A stretch of DNA of 64,000 nt from Robertkochia solimangrovi (lineage in GTDB: Bacteria; Bacteroidota; Bacteroidia; Flavobacteriales; Flavobacteriaceae): the NCBI RefSeq assembly GCF_007279655.1, contig NZ_QKWN01000006.1, forward strand, positions 202,033-266,032, given 5' to 3'. Under the pieces are notes generated by a model. It was not told where the DNA came from, searched no databases, and saw nothing but the letters and a program-made list of their open reading frames with translations. Below, in pieces: positions 1 to 10,056 of the stretch. Both the position numbers and the translations under genes were made by a program. Every line of letters starts with the position of its first letter. Position 1 is the first letter of the stretch.

Positions 1-145
1 AACCCGCGACACTGGAGAACTGATCGCGCCAGCGATCAGGATCGACACTAAGCACCGCAAGGTGCACGTCACTAACACAGTTTTATTTTGGTTTGTCATC
101 GATTACCTTCCCTCCCACGTAATTCTATTTACTATTTTTGGCGCT
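1..145. other. Left edge, unassigned, with two hairpins
   Basis: No gene can be assigned here. The first 70 bases look richer in GC than what follows and hold two perfect small hairpins: an 8-bp stem (CTGATCGC/GCGATCAG, 20-39) with loop GCCA, and a 5-bp stem (GCACC/GGTGC, 52-65) closed by a GCAA tetraloop. Neither is followed by a T-run, so they are not typical terminators. The frame of the next gene stays open upstream to base 2, and a minus-strand frame opens at an ATG near 109 behind a purine-rich GGAGGGAAGG. This could be the end of a structured RNA, the start of a divergent gene, or the end of an upstream gene. Confidence 0.3.
133..140 (+). promoter_or_regulatory. -7 promoter element TATTTTTG
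   Basis: Exact match to the Bacteroidota -7 consensus TAnnTTTG, ending only 5 bases before the ATG at 146. It supports the 146 start and implies a leaderless or nearly leaderless mRNA. Confidence 0.55.
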
Positions 146-1213
146 ATGACTAAAAACCTCAGAACGATAATAGCCTTGTCCCTCATCCCTCAGATCATAA
201 TCATAAAATGGCTGGGAAAGCATCCGAATTGGGTCGAAGACTATTACAGCAATGGTTTTTATCGTTTTTTGTCTGCAGGCTTCCGATATGTATTCGGATG
301 GATCCCTTTCTCCGTAGGTGATATCTTCTATACCATTCTTGGCATCCTGATCGTTCGCTTTTTCATTCAAAAGGGACCATTATTCTTTAAACGTACCCGT
401 CACTTCTTCCGGGAAATGTTCGTTGGAATCTCAATCTTCTATTTTGTATTTCACCTATTCTGGGGCATGAATTATTACCGATTACCGATTCATGAAAAAC
501 TTGGCCTGGACAATGAATACTCAACCGAAGAGCTATTGGATTTCACAGACCGTTTGATCCTGAAATGCAATGCTCTGCACAATGAAATTGTCGAGAATGA
601 CAGTTTACCTGTGCAGATCCCATATAATAAAAGCACCATATACCGAATGACTTCGGAAGGTTATAAGAATCTTGAGAAAAAAATTCCCGATTTCGCTTAT
701 CACCCAAGAAGCATTAAGACTTCACTGTACAGCACTGCACTCACCTATATGGGATACAGCGGTTACCTGAATCCATTCACCAATGAGGCACAGGTAAACG
801 GACTACAGATCGATTTCAAATACCCTACGGTAAGCTGTCATGAAGAAGCACATCAAATCGGCTACTCCGCAGAAAACGAAGCTAATTTTGTTGGGTATCT
901 CGCTGCGGTTCATAACGAAGACATCTACTTTCAATATTCAGGCCACATCTACATCCTGCGATATTGCCTTGGCGAGATCAAGCGCAGGGATGAGGAAATC
1001 TTCGAGGAATACAATAAAAAGCTCAATTACGGGATCATCGAGAACTATCTGGAGGTTGCCCGCTTTTGGCAACGTCATAAGAACAGTGCCGAACCGGTAT
1101 TTAAATCTACTTTTAACACCTACCTGAAGGCTAACAATCAGAAAGAAGGAATAAAAAGTTACAATTACGTTGTTGCATTACTTGTAAATTACTACAAAGA
1201 CCGTAAGATATAA
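146..1213 (+). CDS. DUF3810 membrane protein, HExxH type
   Basis: A 355-residue protein of the DUF3810 family. The N-terminal part has about three hydrophobic segments (roughly residues 8-22, 58-75 and 92-110), so it is probably an inner-membrane protein with a soluble C-terminal domain. That domain carries a zinc-peptidase-like motif H232-E-E-A-H236 followed by E-N-E-A-N (243-247), which suggests a gluzincin-type metalloprotease; the substrate is unknown. The open frame reaches upstream, but ATG 146 is preferred because the promoter element at 133-140 lies inside any longer version and the following residues begin a normal membrane segment. The amidohydrolase gene follows after 82 bases. Confidence 0.85.
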   Translation: MTKNLRTIIALSLIPQIIIIKWLGKHPNWVEDYYSNGFYRFLSAGFRYVFGWIPFSVGDIFYTILGILIVRFFIQKGPLFFKRTRHFFREMFVGISIFYFVFHLFWGMNYYRLPIHEKLGLDNEYSTEELLDFTDRLILKCNALHNEIVENDSLPVQIPYNKSTIYRMTSEGYKNLEKKIPDFAYHPRSIKTSLYSTALTYMGYSGYLNPFTNEAQVNGLQIDFKYPTVSCHEEAHQIGYSAENEANFVGYLAAVHNEDIYFQYSGHIYILRYCLGEIKRRDEEIFEEYNKKLNYGIIENYLEVARFWQRHKNSAEPVFKSTFNTYLKANNQKEGIKSYNYVVALLVNYYKDRKI

Positions 1214-1295
1214 ATGTTAAAAAAAACCAAACACTATAATACAATCTTTTAGTTATTTTATTTTTATGCAACTAACTTTCTAATCCAATCAAAAT

Positions 1296-4200
1296 ATGAA
1301 ATTTAAACGATACCTGCTGGCACTACTATGTTGCGGGTTTATTGGGTATTCCCAGGAATACATACCCAAGAATGACGGAGTCAGTAACTCCGATCACAGT
1401 TACAAAGCCTTTACAAATGCCCGGATCATTGTTAGTCCGGGAAAGATCATTGAAAAAGGAACCCTTCTCATCAAAGACGGGGTTATCATCGATGCAGGAA
1501 CTACAGTTTCAATACCAGAAAACACATTGGTTACGGACCTGAATGGAAAATCTATTTACCCTTCATTCATCGACCTTTACACTTCGTTCGGAATGGAAGA
1601 GGTTAAACCGGTACAGGGTGGCGGACGTAGCGGAACACCTCAATATGACGCCTCCAGAGAAGGGTACTACTGGAATGACCACATCCTTTCAGACCAGAAA
1701 GCCATCGAACATTATTCTTATGATAAAGGACAGGCCAAGCAATTGGTCAATGCCGGATTTGGTATTGTCAATACACATATGAATGATGGGATCATGCGTG
1801 GTACCAGTATGCTTGTTGCCTTGAACAGTGACGGTACCGACAATGAAAGAATAATTTCTAAAAGCGCTGCGGAACATCTTTCATTTAGCCGCAGCCGAAC
1901 TACGCGACAATCCTATCCGGGTTCACTGATGGGTGCTATGGCGTTGATTCGTCAGGTATATTTCGATGCGCAGTGGTATGCAGATGGCGGGTCTAAAGAT
2001 AAAGACCTCGCTCTTGAAGCAGTGATCGCTAACAAATCGCTGCCTAAAATATTTGAAGCCGGAGGTAAACTCAATGACCTTAGAGCCGATAAGATCGGTG
2101 ATGAATTTAAACTGAACTACATCCTCAAAGGAGGAGGTGATGAGTTTGAACGAATCGACGAGATCGTTGCCAGTAATGCATCCTATATTATACCGGTGAA
2201 TTTCCCGGACGCTTATGAGGTTACAGACCCTTATATGGCCCAACTCGTATCTCTTGAGGATATGAGAATGTGGAATCAGGCTCCCGAAAACCCAGCGGTT
2301 CTTGCAAGTCATGGTGTACCTTTCACACTGACTACAGCTGATCTCAAAAAGATCGCCGATTTTAAAAGCAATGTTCAAAAAGCGATCAGCTACGGACTTG
2401 ACGAACAAAAAGCACTGGAAGCCTTAACGACCACTCCTGCTCAATTACTCGGAATAGCTGATATGGCCGGAAGTCTGAAAAAAGGAGCCTGGGCAAACTT
2501 CCTGATCACCTCGGGAGATATCTTTGATAATTCCACTACCCTTTTTGAAAACTGGGTTCAGGGAAAAAAATATATGATCAGCGATATGAATGCCGTTGAC
2601 ATCAGAGGAACCTATGATCTGAAAGTAGGCGGAACAACCTATACGCTTTCTATCACCGGAGAACCTGGTAAACCAAAATCAGAGATCAAGCAAAATGATA
2701 ATAAGATCGCTTCCAAATTGGATTATGACGGAGGCTGGGTGAATCTATTCTACACCCCGGAAAGTAAAGGAGATACTGAATTCGTTCGTCTTACCGCACC
2801 CGTAACCGATGCTTCGGCATTCTCAGGTCAGGGTACACTTACAGACGGTGCCACAGTAAACTGGAGCGCCTCACAAACCGCTGGTCCGGAAGAAAAATCT
2901 AAAAAAGACAGCAACACTAAACCTGAAGTACTTCCGGTGACCTATCCGAACAAAGCTTTCGGTGTAAGTAACCTACCTGAATCTCAGGATGTGTTATTCA
3001 AAAATGCAACGGTATGGACCAGTGAAGAAGACGGTATCCTGGAAGGTACGGATGTCTTGGTTAAAAACGGAAAGATCGCAGCAATCGGTAAGAATCTGAG
3101 CGCTGGAGGTGCTGTTATCATCGATGCCACAGGAAAACACCTTACTCCAGGAATCATTGATGAACACTCTCATATAGCAACAGCTGCCGTTAACGAAGGA
3201 GGACATAACAGTTCTGCGGAAGTTACCATTGAAGATGTGGTTGACTCTGAGGATTCTAATATCTATAGAAACCTTTCCGGTGGTGTGACCACCATACAAA
3301 TCCTTCACGGTTCTGCAAATCCTATCGGCGGACGTTCGGCCCTTATCAAATTGAAATGGGGAGAAGATCCTGAAGATCTGCTGGTAAAGGATCGACCTAA
3401 GTTCATCAAATTCGCTTTAGGAGAAAACGTAAAACAATCCAACTGGGGAGCTGCAGAAACAATCCGTTTCCCGCAAACCCGTATGGGGGTTGAGCAACTG
3501 TTTATCGACTATTTCCAAAGAGCCAAGGAATACGATGCTGAATGGAAAGCCTATAACGGGCTGAGCAAACGTCAGAAAGAAAAGGCGACCAAACCAAGAG
3601 TTGATATCGAACTTCAAACCCTGGCAGAAATTCTGAATAAAGAAAGGTTCATCTCTTGCCATTCCTATGTACAGAGTGAGATCAACATGCTGATGAAAGT
3701 AGCCGATCAGTTCAACTTTAACATCAACACCTTTACTCACATCCTTGAAGGATACAAGGTGGCAGATAAAATGAAGGAACATGGAGTTGGTGGCTCTACC
3801 TTCTCAGACTGGTGGGCTTACAAATATGAGGTAAACGATGCAATTCCATACAACGCTGCGATCATGCATAACGCAGGTATTACCGTAGCTATTAACTCCG
3901 ATGATGCAGAAATGTCGAGAAGACTGAATCAGGAAGCTGGAAAAACGGTAAAATACGGAGGTGTCAGCGAAGTAGAAGCTATGAAAATGGTTACCATCAA
4001 TCCGGCTAAACTTTTACACATCGATGACCGTACCGGAAGTATCAAGGTAGGGAAAGATGCGGACCTGGTGCTATGGAGCGATAATCCGCTGTCGATCTAT
4101 GCGATTGCAGACAAAACAATGATCGAAGGAAAAGTTTATTACGATTATGAACAGATGCAGGCAATGACCAAAAGCATCAGTGAGGAGCGTAACAAACTCA

Positions 4201-4304
4201 TCAATATGATGATCAGCGCTAAGAACAAGGGAATGAAAACTCAGGCTCCTAAAGGAAATGAAGAACCTGAATTTCATTGTGACACCGAAATCTATCAAAA
4301 ATAA
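1296..4304 (+). CDS. Exported double amidohydrolase-family protein
   Basis: A 1002-residue protein with a Sec signal peptide (cleavage near residues 19-20, GYSQE) and two amidohydrolase-superfamily halves. The C-terminal half looks catalytic: H624-x-H626 after the first strand, H789, H815 and a late D869 in an N-S-D-D context, the usual metal ligands of imidazolonepropionase/prolidase-like enzymes. The N-terminal half keeps the fold signature (beta-sandwich start, P-S-F-I-D near 89-93) but has L-Y-T where H-x-H is expected, so it is probably non-catalytic. The substrate is unknown; a periplasmic peptidase or cyclic-amide hydrolase is possible. It lies 6 bases upstream of another amidohydrolase, so the two are co-translated. 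A weak promoter TATTTTTA lies at 1259-1266. Confidence 0.88.
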   Translation: MKFKRYLLALLCCGFIGYSQEYIPKNDGVSNSDHSYKAFTNARIIVSPGKIIEKGTLLIKDGVIIDAGTTVSIPENTLVTDLNGKSIYPSFIDLYTSFGMEEVKPVQGGGRSGTPQYDASREGYYWNDHILSDQKAIEHYSYDKGQAKQLVNAGFGIVNTHMNDGIMRGTSMLVALNSDGTDNERIISKSAAEHLSFSRSRTTRQSYPGSLMGAMALIRQVYFDAQWYADGGSKDKDLALEAVIANKSLPKIFEAGGKLNDLRADKIGDEFKLNYILKGGGDEFERIDEIVASNASYIIPVNFPDAYEVTDPYMAQLVSLEDMRMWNQAPENPAVLASHGVPFTLTTADLKKIADFKSNVQKAISYGLDEQKALEALTTTPAQLLGIADMAGSLKKGAWANFLITSGDIFDNSTTLFENWVQGKKYMISDMNAVDIRGTYDLKVGGTTYTLSITGEPGKPKSEIKQNDNKIASKLDYDGGWVNLFYTPESKGDTEFVRLTAPVTDASAFSGQGTLTDGATVNWSASQTAGPEEKSKKDSNTKPEVLPVTYPNKAFGVSNLPESQDVLFKNATVWTSEEDGILEGTDVLVKNGKIAAIGKNLSAGGAVIIDATGKHLTPGIIDEHSHIATAAVNEGGHNSSAEVTIEDVVDSEDSNIYRNLSGGVTTIQILHGSANPIGGRSALIKLKWGEDPEDLLVKDRPKFIKFALGENVKQSNWGAAETIRFPQTRMGVEQLFIDYFQRAKEYDAEWKAYNGLSKRQKEKATKPRVDIELQTLAEILNKERFISCHSYVQSEINMLMKVADQFNFNINTFTHILEGYKVADKMKEHGVGGSTFSDWWAYKYEVNDAIPYNAAIMHNAGITVAINSDDAEMSRRLNQEAGKTVKYGGVSEVEAMKMVTINPAKLLHIDDRTGSIKVGKDADLVLWSDNPLSIYAIADKTMIEGKVYYDYEQMQAMTKSISEERNKLINMMISAKNKGMKTQAPKGNEEPEFHCDTEIYQK

Positions 4305-4310
4305 GACAGC

Positions 4311-5618
4311 ATGAAAATTTTTAAACATACACTAAAGGTTTGCCTCGCGCTGTTCAGTATAGCGCTCAATGCGCAGCAAACACCCGCTCCGATACAGTCG
4401 GAATCAATTCTGATCACCGGAGCCACCGCACATATCGGAAACGGTGAAATCATCGAGAACAGTGCGATCGGTTTTGCCGATGGAAAGATAAATTTTGTAG
4501 GTACTGCGGGATCCGCAGACAAAAGCGCTTACAGCAAAGTGATCGCTGCTGAAGGGAAACATGTCTATCCGGGATTCATCGCATTGAACACTACCTTAGG
4601 GCTCGTTGAGATCGATGCGGTAAAAGCTACAGATGATATCGATGAAGTTGGTGCAATTATTCCAAATGTACGCAGTCTGATCGCTTACAACGCCGAATCA
4701 AAAGTTGTGGAAACCATGAGACCTAACGGGGTCCTAATGGCACAGGTCGCACCAAGGGGATCCCTTATCACCGGTACTTCTTCCATCGTTCAACTCGACG
4801 CATGGAACTGGGAAGATGCCGCTATAAAGACCGATGATGGAATTCATATGAACTGGCCTTCTCTCTATAGAAGAGGTCGTGCATGGCGCGGGGAGGATCC
4901 GGGAATCAAAAAGAATGATGAATATGAATCACAGATTCAGAAAGTAAAGGATTTCTTTGCAGCTGCTGCCACCTATATAAAAGGGGATCAATCACCCAGA
5001 AATCTGGCTTATGAAGCGGTTCAAGGATTGTTTGACGGTACTCAGAAGCTCTACATCAATGCAGCTCAGGAAAAGCAACTGATCGATGCGATGAACTTTG
5101 CTAAAACAATCGATGGATTAAAGATCGTATTTATCGGTGGAGACGGAGCGGTTCCTGTTGCTTCTCAGCTTCGCGATAACGGAATACCGGTGATCGTGAG
5201 CCGTCCGCACAGAATCCCTTCTCTGGAAGATATGAATGTAAAAGAGCCATATAAGCTCGCCGGGGAACTGGTTAAGGAAGGAGTTACTGTAAGTATCGAC
5301 GTCAGCGGTTCGATGGAGCGTATGAGCACCCGTAACCTGCCATTCTATGCAGGAACCTTTGCCACCTACGGGATGGATAAAGAAAGAGCACTACAAATGA
5401 TCACGCTGGATGCAGCAAAAATACTAGGTATAGATGATTTTGCAGGTTCATTAGCTACCGGCAAGGATGCAACTTTGTTCATCTGCGAAGGTGATGCCCT
5501 TGACATGCGTTCAAATCAGATCCCACAAGCTTTTATACAGGGTCGTGACTTAAGTCTTGAAACACACCAGACCACACTCTGGAAACGATATTCCAACAAA
5601 TATGCTGGACAAAAATAA
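4311..5618 (+). CDS. Exported amidohydrolase-like protein, degenerate metal site
   Basis: A 435-residue exported protein (signal peptide, cleavage near ALNAQ at 21-23) of the amidohydrolase superfamily. The start of the barrel reads G-F-I-A-L-N-T-T-L-G (88-97), where active enzymes have D-x-H-x-H, so both first metal ligands are absent. The C-terminal helix and second beta-sandwich (L-D-A-A-K-I-L-G-I, then G-K-D-A-T-L) are well kept. It resembles the N-terminal half of the preceding 1002-residue protein, which has the same defect. The conserved fold without ligands suggests a structural or substrate-binding partner of that enzyme. Translation is coupled to it (6-base gap), and a strong terminator follows. 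Confidence 0.85.
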   Translation: MKIFKHTLKVCLALFSIALNAQQTPAPIQSESILITGATAHIGNGEIIENSAIGFADGKINFVGTAGSADKSAYSKVIAAEGKHVYPGFIALNTTLGLVEIDAVKATDDIDEVGAIIPNVRSLIAYNAESKVVETMRPNGVLMAQVAPRGSLITGTSSIVQLDAWNWEDAAIKTDDGIHMNWPSLYRRGRAWRGEDPGIKKNDEYESQIQKVKDFFAAAATYIKGDQSPRNLAYEAVQGLFDGTQKLYINAAQEKQLIDAMNFAKTIDGLKIVFIGGDGAVPVASQLRDNGIPVIVSRPHRIPSLEDMNVKEPYKLAGELVKEGVTVSIDVSGSMERMSTRNLPFYAGTFATYGMDKERALQMITLDAAKILGIDDFAGSLATGKDATLFICEGDALDMRSNQIPQAFIQGRDLSLETHQTTLWKRYSNKYAGQK

Positions 5619-5645
5619 CTATATAGTTGTTTGAACATTCGATTA

Positions 5646-5679
5646 GAGGTTGTCTGATATCAGGCAGCCTCTTTTTTTT
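5646..5679 (+). terminator. Rho-independent terminator of the amidohydrolase operon
   Basis: Stem GAGGTTGTCTGA pairs with TCAGGCAGCCTC around a TA loop with two mismatches or wobbles, followed by eight T (5672-5679). It ends the amidohydrolase transcription unit. Confidence 0.85.
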
Positions 5680-5694
5680 GAACAGACTTTCCTT

Positions 5695-5702
5695 TACTTT
5701 TG
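5695..5702 (+). promoter_or_regulatory. -7 promoter element TACTTTTG
   Basis: Exact TAnnTTTG, 13 bases before the TTG start at 5716. It lies just after the upstream terminator, so the RNA methyltransferase begins a new transcription unit. Confidence 0.6.
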
Positions 5703-5715
5703 AAAAAAAAATTAA

Positions 5716-6519
5716 TTGAAAGTTATATCCAGCATTCAAAATCCGCTGATCAGGGAGATCATCCAGCTTCGCGAAAAATCTCGCAAACGAAAGCAGTCAG
5801 GAAAATTTCTCGTGGAAGGACAACGAGAGCTATCTCTTGCCCTTTCGGGTGACTATGAATTCACCACAATACTTTTCAATGCTGGAATCATCGGCCTGGA
5901 TAAAGTGGAATCCCTCATCGGTTTTGCGAAATCATCCCCAGAGATCATTGAAGTATCCGATGACGTCTATGAAAAAATGAGTTACCGGCAATCAACCGAA
6001 GGAATTATCGGTATCGCATTATCAAAAACACATTTGCTGAGCGACTTGGAATTCAGTACTAAAACCCCTTTAATCCTGATTGCTGAGGCACCGGAAAAGC
6101 CTGGGAATATCGGTGCTTTACTCCGAACTGCTGATGCTGCCAACCTGGATGCAGTGATCATCGCAAACCCTAAGACAGACCTTTATAATCCAAATATTAT
6201 TCGGTCAGGCGTAGGGTGCTTGTTTACCAGACAAGTGGCCACTGGAACCACTTCAGAGATCATCGATTTCCTCAAATCAAGGAATATATACATTTATTGC
6301 GCTGCCCTGACTGCTTCTAAACCCTATCATGAGATCGAATACTCAGAAGCTACAGCTATAGTAGTGGGCACGGAACATGATGGATTAACCGAAACCTGGC
6401 TAAATGCTTCAGACCAGAATATCATCATTCCAATGCAGGGCACCATCGATTCTATGAACGTTTCCGTATCGGCGGCAATCATTATATTCGAAGCAAAGCG
6501 CCAGCGTAAATTCTTATAA
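5716..6519 (+). CDS. TrmH/SpoU-family RNA 2'-O-methyltransferase
   Basis: A 267-residue SPOUT-class enzyme that should transfer a methyl group from S-adenosylmethionine to a ribose 2'-OH of rRNA or tRNA. The three SpoU motifs are clear: E-A-P-E-K-P-G-N-I-G-A-L-L-R-T (about 123-137, with the catalytic Arg), V-V-G-T-E-H-D-G-L (about 215-223), and M-N-V-S-V-S-A-A-I (about 245-253) in the trefoil knot. The N-terminal 90 residues match the SpoU substrate-binding domain. The start is TTG at 5716; the first internal ATG would remove that domain. The exact target cannot be told. The M48 protease gene follows after 17 bases. Confidence 0.88.
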   Translation: MKVISSIQNPLIREIIQLREKSRKRKQSGKFLVEGQRELSLALSGDYEFTTILFNAGIIGLDKVESLIGFAKSSPEIIEVSDDVYEKMSYRQSTEGIIGIALSKTHLLSDLEFSTKTPLILIAEAPEKPGNIGALLRTADAANLDAVIIANPKTDLYNPNIIRSGVGCLFTRQVATGTTSEIIDFLKSRNIYIYCAALTASKPYHEIEYSEATAIVVGTEHDGLTETWLNASDQNIIIPMQGTIDSMNVSVSAAIIIFEAKRQRKFL

Positions 6520-6536
6520 ACCAACGTATCGAAACC

Positions 6537-7769
6537 ATGAACGTTACAATTATCTATTATATAATCACAGGTATTCTCATTCTTGATTTTGTGATCGATC
6601 AGGTACTGGATTATCTCAATTATACCCGTTTTGACAGTAGCCTGCCGAAAGATCTGGAAGGTATCTATGACGAAGAGACTTATAAAAATTCACAGGTCTA
6701 TAAAAAAACGAACTATCGCTTTTCAGTGATCCATGAAACGTTTAGTTTACTGCTCATCCTACTGATGCTAAGGTTCAGCGGATTCGGTTGGATCGATAAT
6801 ATAGCCCGAAATACCACAGAGCACCCGATCGGAATCGCCTTGATTTTCTTCGGGATCATTATGTTCGCAGGCGATTTACTGAACCTTCCGTTCAGCATCT
6901 ATAAAACTTTCGTGATCGAAGAAAGATTCGGTTTCAACAAGACCTCCGTGAAAACATTTGTTCTGGACAAGATCAAAGGCTGGGTTCTGGGAGCAGTACT
7001 GGGCGGAGGCATTCTTTCACTGATCATTCTATTCTTCGAGAAAACCGGAACCGATTTCTGGATTTACGCATGGATCCTGATCACTGTGATAACCCTGTTC
7101 ACAAATATGTTTTACAGCAGGTGGATCGTACCGATATTCAATAAGCAGACTCCTCTGGAAGACGGAAGCTTACGGTCGAAAATTGAGAAATACAGCAAAG
7201 AGGTAGGTTTCAACTTAGAAAAGATTTTTGTAATTGACGGATCGAAGCGTTCCTCTAAAGCAAATGCTTACTTTTCAGGCTTTGGCAAGGAAAAAAGAAT
7301 CACTCTTTACGATACTCTGATCAAAGACCTGGATGAAGAGGAGATCGTGGCTGTACTGGCACATGAGGTCGGGCATTATAAACGCAGGCATATCATTTTC
7401 AATATCGTACTTTCTGTAGTACTCACAGGTATCACCCTTTACCTGCTAAGCCTGTTTATCAGTATACCGGAACTATCGCTTGCACTCGGAGTTTCAACAC
7501 CGGGATTTCATACCGGACTTATCGCCTTTGCCTTACTTTATAGTCCCATCTCTGAAATCACCGGGTTATTCATGAATTGGGTTTCCCGAAAATTTGAATA
7601 TCAGGCGGATGATTATGCCAAAACAACCTATTCGGCAGCCCCATTGATCAATGCACTTAAGAGACTTTCCAGGAATAATCTCAGCAATCTGACACCACAT
7701 CCTGCCTATGTTTTTATGCATTACTCTCACCCTACGCTATTACAGCGCATCAGGAATCTTAAGGCATAG
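6537..7769 (+). CDS. M48 family membrane metalloprotease (Ste24-like)
   Basis: A 410-residue integral-membrane zinc protease of the Ste24/CAAX-protease type. The N-terminal half has five or so hydrophobic helices (M48_N-type region, with the conserved F-V-I-E-E-R-F-G-F-N-K-T stretch). The active site is H276-E-V-G-H280, and the third zinc ligand is E354 in E-Y-Q-A-D. Such proteases act in membrane-protein quality control; bacteria without prenylated CAAX proteins use them in envelope stress. The length agrees with the family. It lies 17 bases after the RNA methyltransferase gene, probably in the same transcript. Confidence 0.9.
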   Translation: MNVTIIYYIITGILILDFVIDQVLDYLNYTRFDSSLPKDLEGIYDEETYKNSQVYKKTNYRFSVIHETFSLLLILLMLRFSGFGWIDNIARNTTEHPIGIALIFFGIIMFAGDLLNLPFSIYKTFVIEERFGFNKTSVKTFVLDKIKGWVLGAVLGGGILSLIILFFEKTGTDFWIYAWILITVITLFTNMFYSRWIVPIFNKQTPLEDGSLRSKIEKYSKEVGFNLEKIFVIDGSKRSSKANAYFSGFGKEKRITLYDTLIKDLDEEEIVAVLAHEVGHYKRRHIIFNIVLSVVLTGITLYLLSLFISIPELSLALGVSTPGFHTGLIAFALLYSPISEITGLFMNWVSRKFEYQADDYAKTTYSAAPLINALKRLSRNNLSNLTPHPAYVFMHYSHPTLLQRIRNLKA

Positions 7770-7810
7770 ATTTTGTTGGTAAATAATAAAGATTATGTTA
7801 TTTTTAGTTT

Positions 7811-10015
7811 ATGGCGGTATTAGATGTAGAGAAAGAGAACAAGCAGATTGCAAAGCAGTATAAAGAATTACTGCGAATAAGCTACCAGACCTTATCCGAT
7901 GCGGATAAGAAGCTGATCAGACTCGCTTTTGACACGGCCGTTGATGCCCATAAGGATCAGCGACGGAAAAGTGGAGAGGCTTATATTTTCCACCCGATCG
8001 CCGTAGCTAAAATCGTTGCACAGCAGATCGGACTGGATGCTACTGCCATTGCGGCAGCCCTTTTGCACGATGTTGTGGAGGATACCACATATACCCTGGA
8101 AGATATCGAAAGATTGTTCGGACCTACGGTTGCAAGGATCGTTGACGGACTCACCAAAATATCTCAGATGAGTTCTGAGCAGGATATCTCACTGCAAGCC
8201 GAGAATTTCCGTAAAATGTTACTAACCCTGAACGACGATGTCCGGGTTATTCTCATCAAGATCGCCGACAGGTTACATAATATGCAGACCATGGATTCCA
8301 TGGCTGATCATAAACAGGTCAAGATCGCTTCAGAAACACTGTATATCTATGCTCCACTTGCACACCGTATCGGCTTATACAACATTAAAACTGAACTGGA
8401 AGACCTTGGTCTAAAGTATACAGAGCCTAATGTCTATAACGACATCCTTAATAAGATCGAGGAAAGTGAAGATGAGCAAAAAGCCTATATAAATTCCTTT
8501 TCAAATATCATACAGGAAAGTCTTGATAAGGAAGGCCTCAATTATGCGATCAAAGGAAGGCCAAAATCTATTTTTTCCATTCGGAGAAAAATGAAGGCTC
8601 AAAATGTAAGCTTCGATGAGGTATACGATAAATTTGCGATCCGAATTATATACAAGAGCGATGCTGCGAATGAAAAGTTCCTGGCCTGGAAGATCTATTC
8701 CATAGTTACCGACCACTTCCGTCCGAATCCTACCCGTTTAAGAGACTGGATCTCCTCCCCTAAAACTACAGGATACGAGGCACTCCATATCACGGTAATG
8801 GGACCAAAAGGAAGATGGGTGGAAGTTCAGATTCGAAGTGAACGGATGCACGAGATCGCAGAAAAGGGATATGCAGCGCATTTCAAATACAAACACGGAG
8901 AACAGAAAGAACAGGGAATTGAGATCTGGCTGAACCGACTACAGGAAGCACTGGAAAATGCAGATGGAAATGCAGTTGATTTCGTAGAAGAATTCAAACT
9001 CAACCTGTATTCTCAGGAGATCTTTGTATTTACGCCGAAAGGAGAATTGAAATCATTACCAAAAGGGGCTACGCCGCTCGATTTTGCCTTCAGTATTCAT
9101 ACTGAGATCGGACTCAAGACCAGAGGTGCCAAAGTGAACGGAAAACTCGTTCCCTTAAGCCGGGAATTGAAAAGCGGTGATCAGGTTGAGATCATTACTT
9201 CAGAGAGTTCCAAACCAAACTCAAACTGGCTTGACTACGCAACTACTGCCAGAGCCCGAGCAAAGATCAAATCTTCGCTTAAGGAAGAGAAGAAAGAGAT
9301 CGCAGAGGAAGGTAAAGAGATCCTGCGCCGTAAGATGCGACAGATGAAGATCGCATTGAATGAAAAGGTAGTGAACGATCTCGTGGTCTATTTTAAATTG
9401 AAGACCAGTCTGGACCTTTTTTATCGAGTGGGTATCAACACCATCGATAACCAGATGCTGAAAAACTTTGCGGCCTCCAGAAACAACACCTTCCTGAATT
9501 TCTTCAAAAGCAAGATGCGTAAGCCAGTATCTTCAGAAGAGATTAACAGAGAGGAGATCACAAATAATTACGATCTGATCGTATTCGGTAAGGAAGAGGA
9601 AAAACTCGATTATAAATTTTCAAATTGCTGTAATCCGATACCAGGAGATGAAGTTTTCGGTTTTATTACGGTAAATGAAGGAATAAAGGTTCACAAGAAA
9701 AATTGTCCGAACGCGATCACTTTGCAATCCAATTATGCATACAGGATTATTTCTGCTAAATGGATCGATTCTACCCAACAGGACTTCACCGCGGTGATAA
9801 AACTAGACGGGATCGACAAACTAGGTTTGGTTAATAACGTGACCAAGGTTATTTCGAGCAATATGCATGTGAATATGAAAAATATCAATTTCGATACAGA
9901 AGGCGGTATCTTTTCAGGAAAGATCACTGTAGAAGTGAAGAACAAGACCATTCTTAAAAAGCTACTTGAAAATCTCAAAAAGATCAATGGTATAGATAAA
10001 GTCGTTCGAATTTAA
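7811..10015 (+). CDS. rsh: RelA/SpoT bifunctional (p)ppGpp synthetase/hydrolase
   Basis: A 734-residue Rsh enzyme that makes and breaks the alarmone (p)ppGpp in response to starvation. Domains in order: HD hydrolase (about 25-190, with H86-D87 in L-L-H-D-V-V-E-D-T), synthetase (about 245-360, starting at G-R-P-K-S-I), TGS (about 400-462, from F-V-F-T-P-K-G), a zinc-finger-like region with [10 protein letters not shown], and a C-terminal ACT domain (about 655-734). The intact HD residues argue for a bifunctional enzyme, the usual single long Rsh of Bacteroidota. A near-consensus -7 element (TATTTTTA, 7799-7806) ends 4 bases before the ATG, so the mRNA may lack a leader. Confidence 0.95.
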   Translation: MAVLDVEKENKQIAKQYKELLRISYQTLSDADKKLIRLAFDTAVDAHKDQRRKSGEAYIFHPIAVAKIVAQQIGLDATAIAAALLHDVVEDTTYTLEDIERLFGPTVARIVDGLTKISQMSSEQDISLQAENFRKMLLTLNDDVRVILIKIADRLHNMQTMDSMADHKQVKIASETLYIYAPLAHRIGLYNIKTELEDLGLKYTEPNVYNDILNKIEESEDEQKAYINSFSNIIQESLDKEGLNYAIKGRPKSIFSIRRKMKAQNVSFDEVYDKFAIRIIYKSDAANEKFLAWKIYSIVTDHFRPNPTRLRDWISSPKTTGYEALHITVMGPKGRWVEVQIRSERMHEIAEKGYAAHFKYKHGEQKEQGIEIWLNRLQEALENADGNAVDFVEEFKLNLYSQEIFVFTPKGELKSLPKGATPLDFAFSIHTEIGLKTRGAKVNGKLVPLSRELKSGDQVEIITSESSKPNSNWLDYATTARARAKIKSSLKEEKKEIAEEGKEILRRKMRQMKIALNEKVVNDLVVYFKLKTSLDLFYRVGINTIDNQMLKNFAASRNNTFLNFFKSKMRKPVSSEEINREEITNNYDLIVFGKEEEKLDYKFSNCCNPIPGDEVFGFITVNEGIKVHKKNCPNAITLQSNYAYRIISAKWIDSTQQDFTAVIKLDGIDKLGLVNNVTKVISSNMHVNMKNINFDTEGGIFSGKITVEVKNKTILKKLLENLKKINGIDKVVRI

Positions 10016-10025
10016 TTTTAAACAC

Positions 10026-10033
10026 TACATTTG
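10026..10033 (+). promoter_or_regulatory. -7 promoter element TACATTTG
   Basis: Exact TAnnTTTG, 23 bases before the Fur-family start at 10057. It probably drives the two-gene unit with purA. Confidence 0.55.
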
Positions 10034-10056
10034 TACCTTTAATAGCAGTCCAGAAT

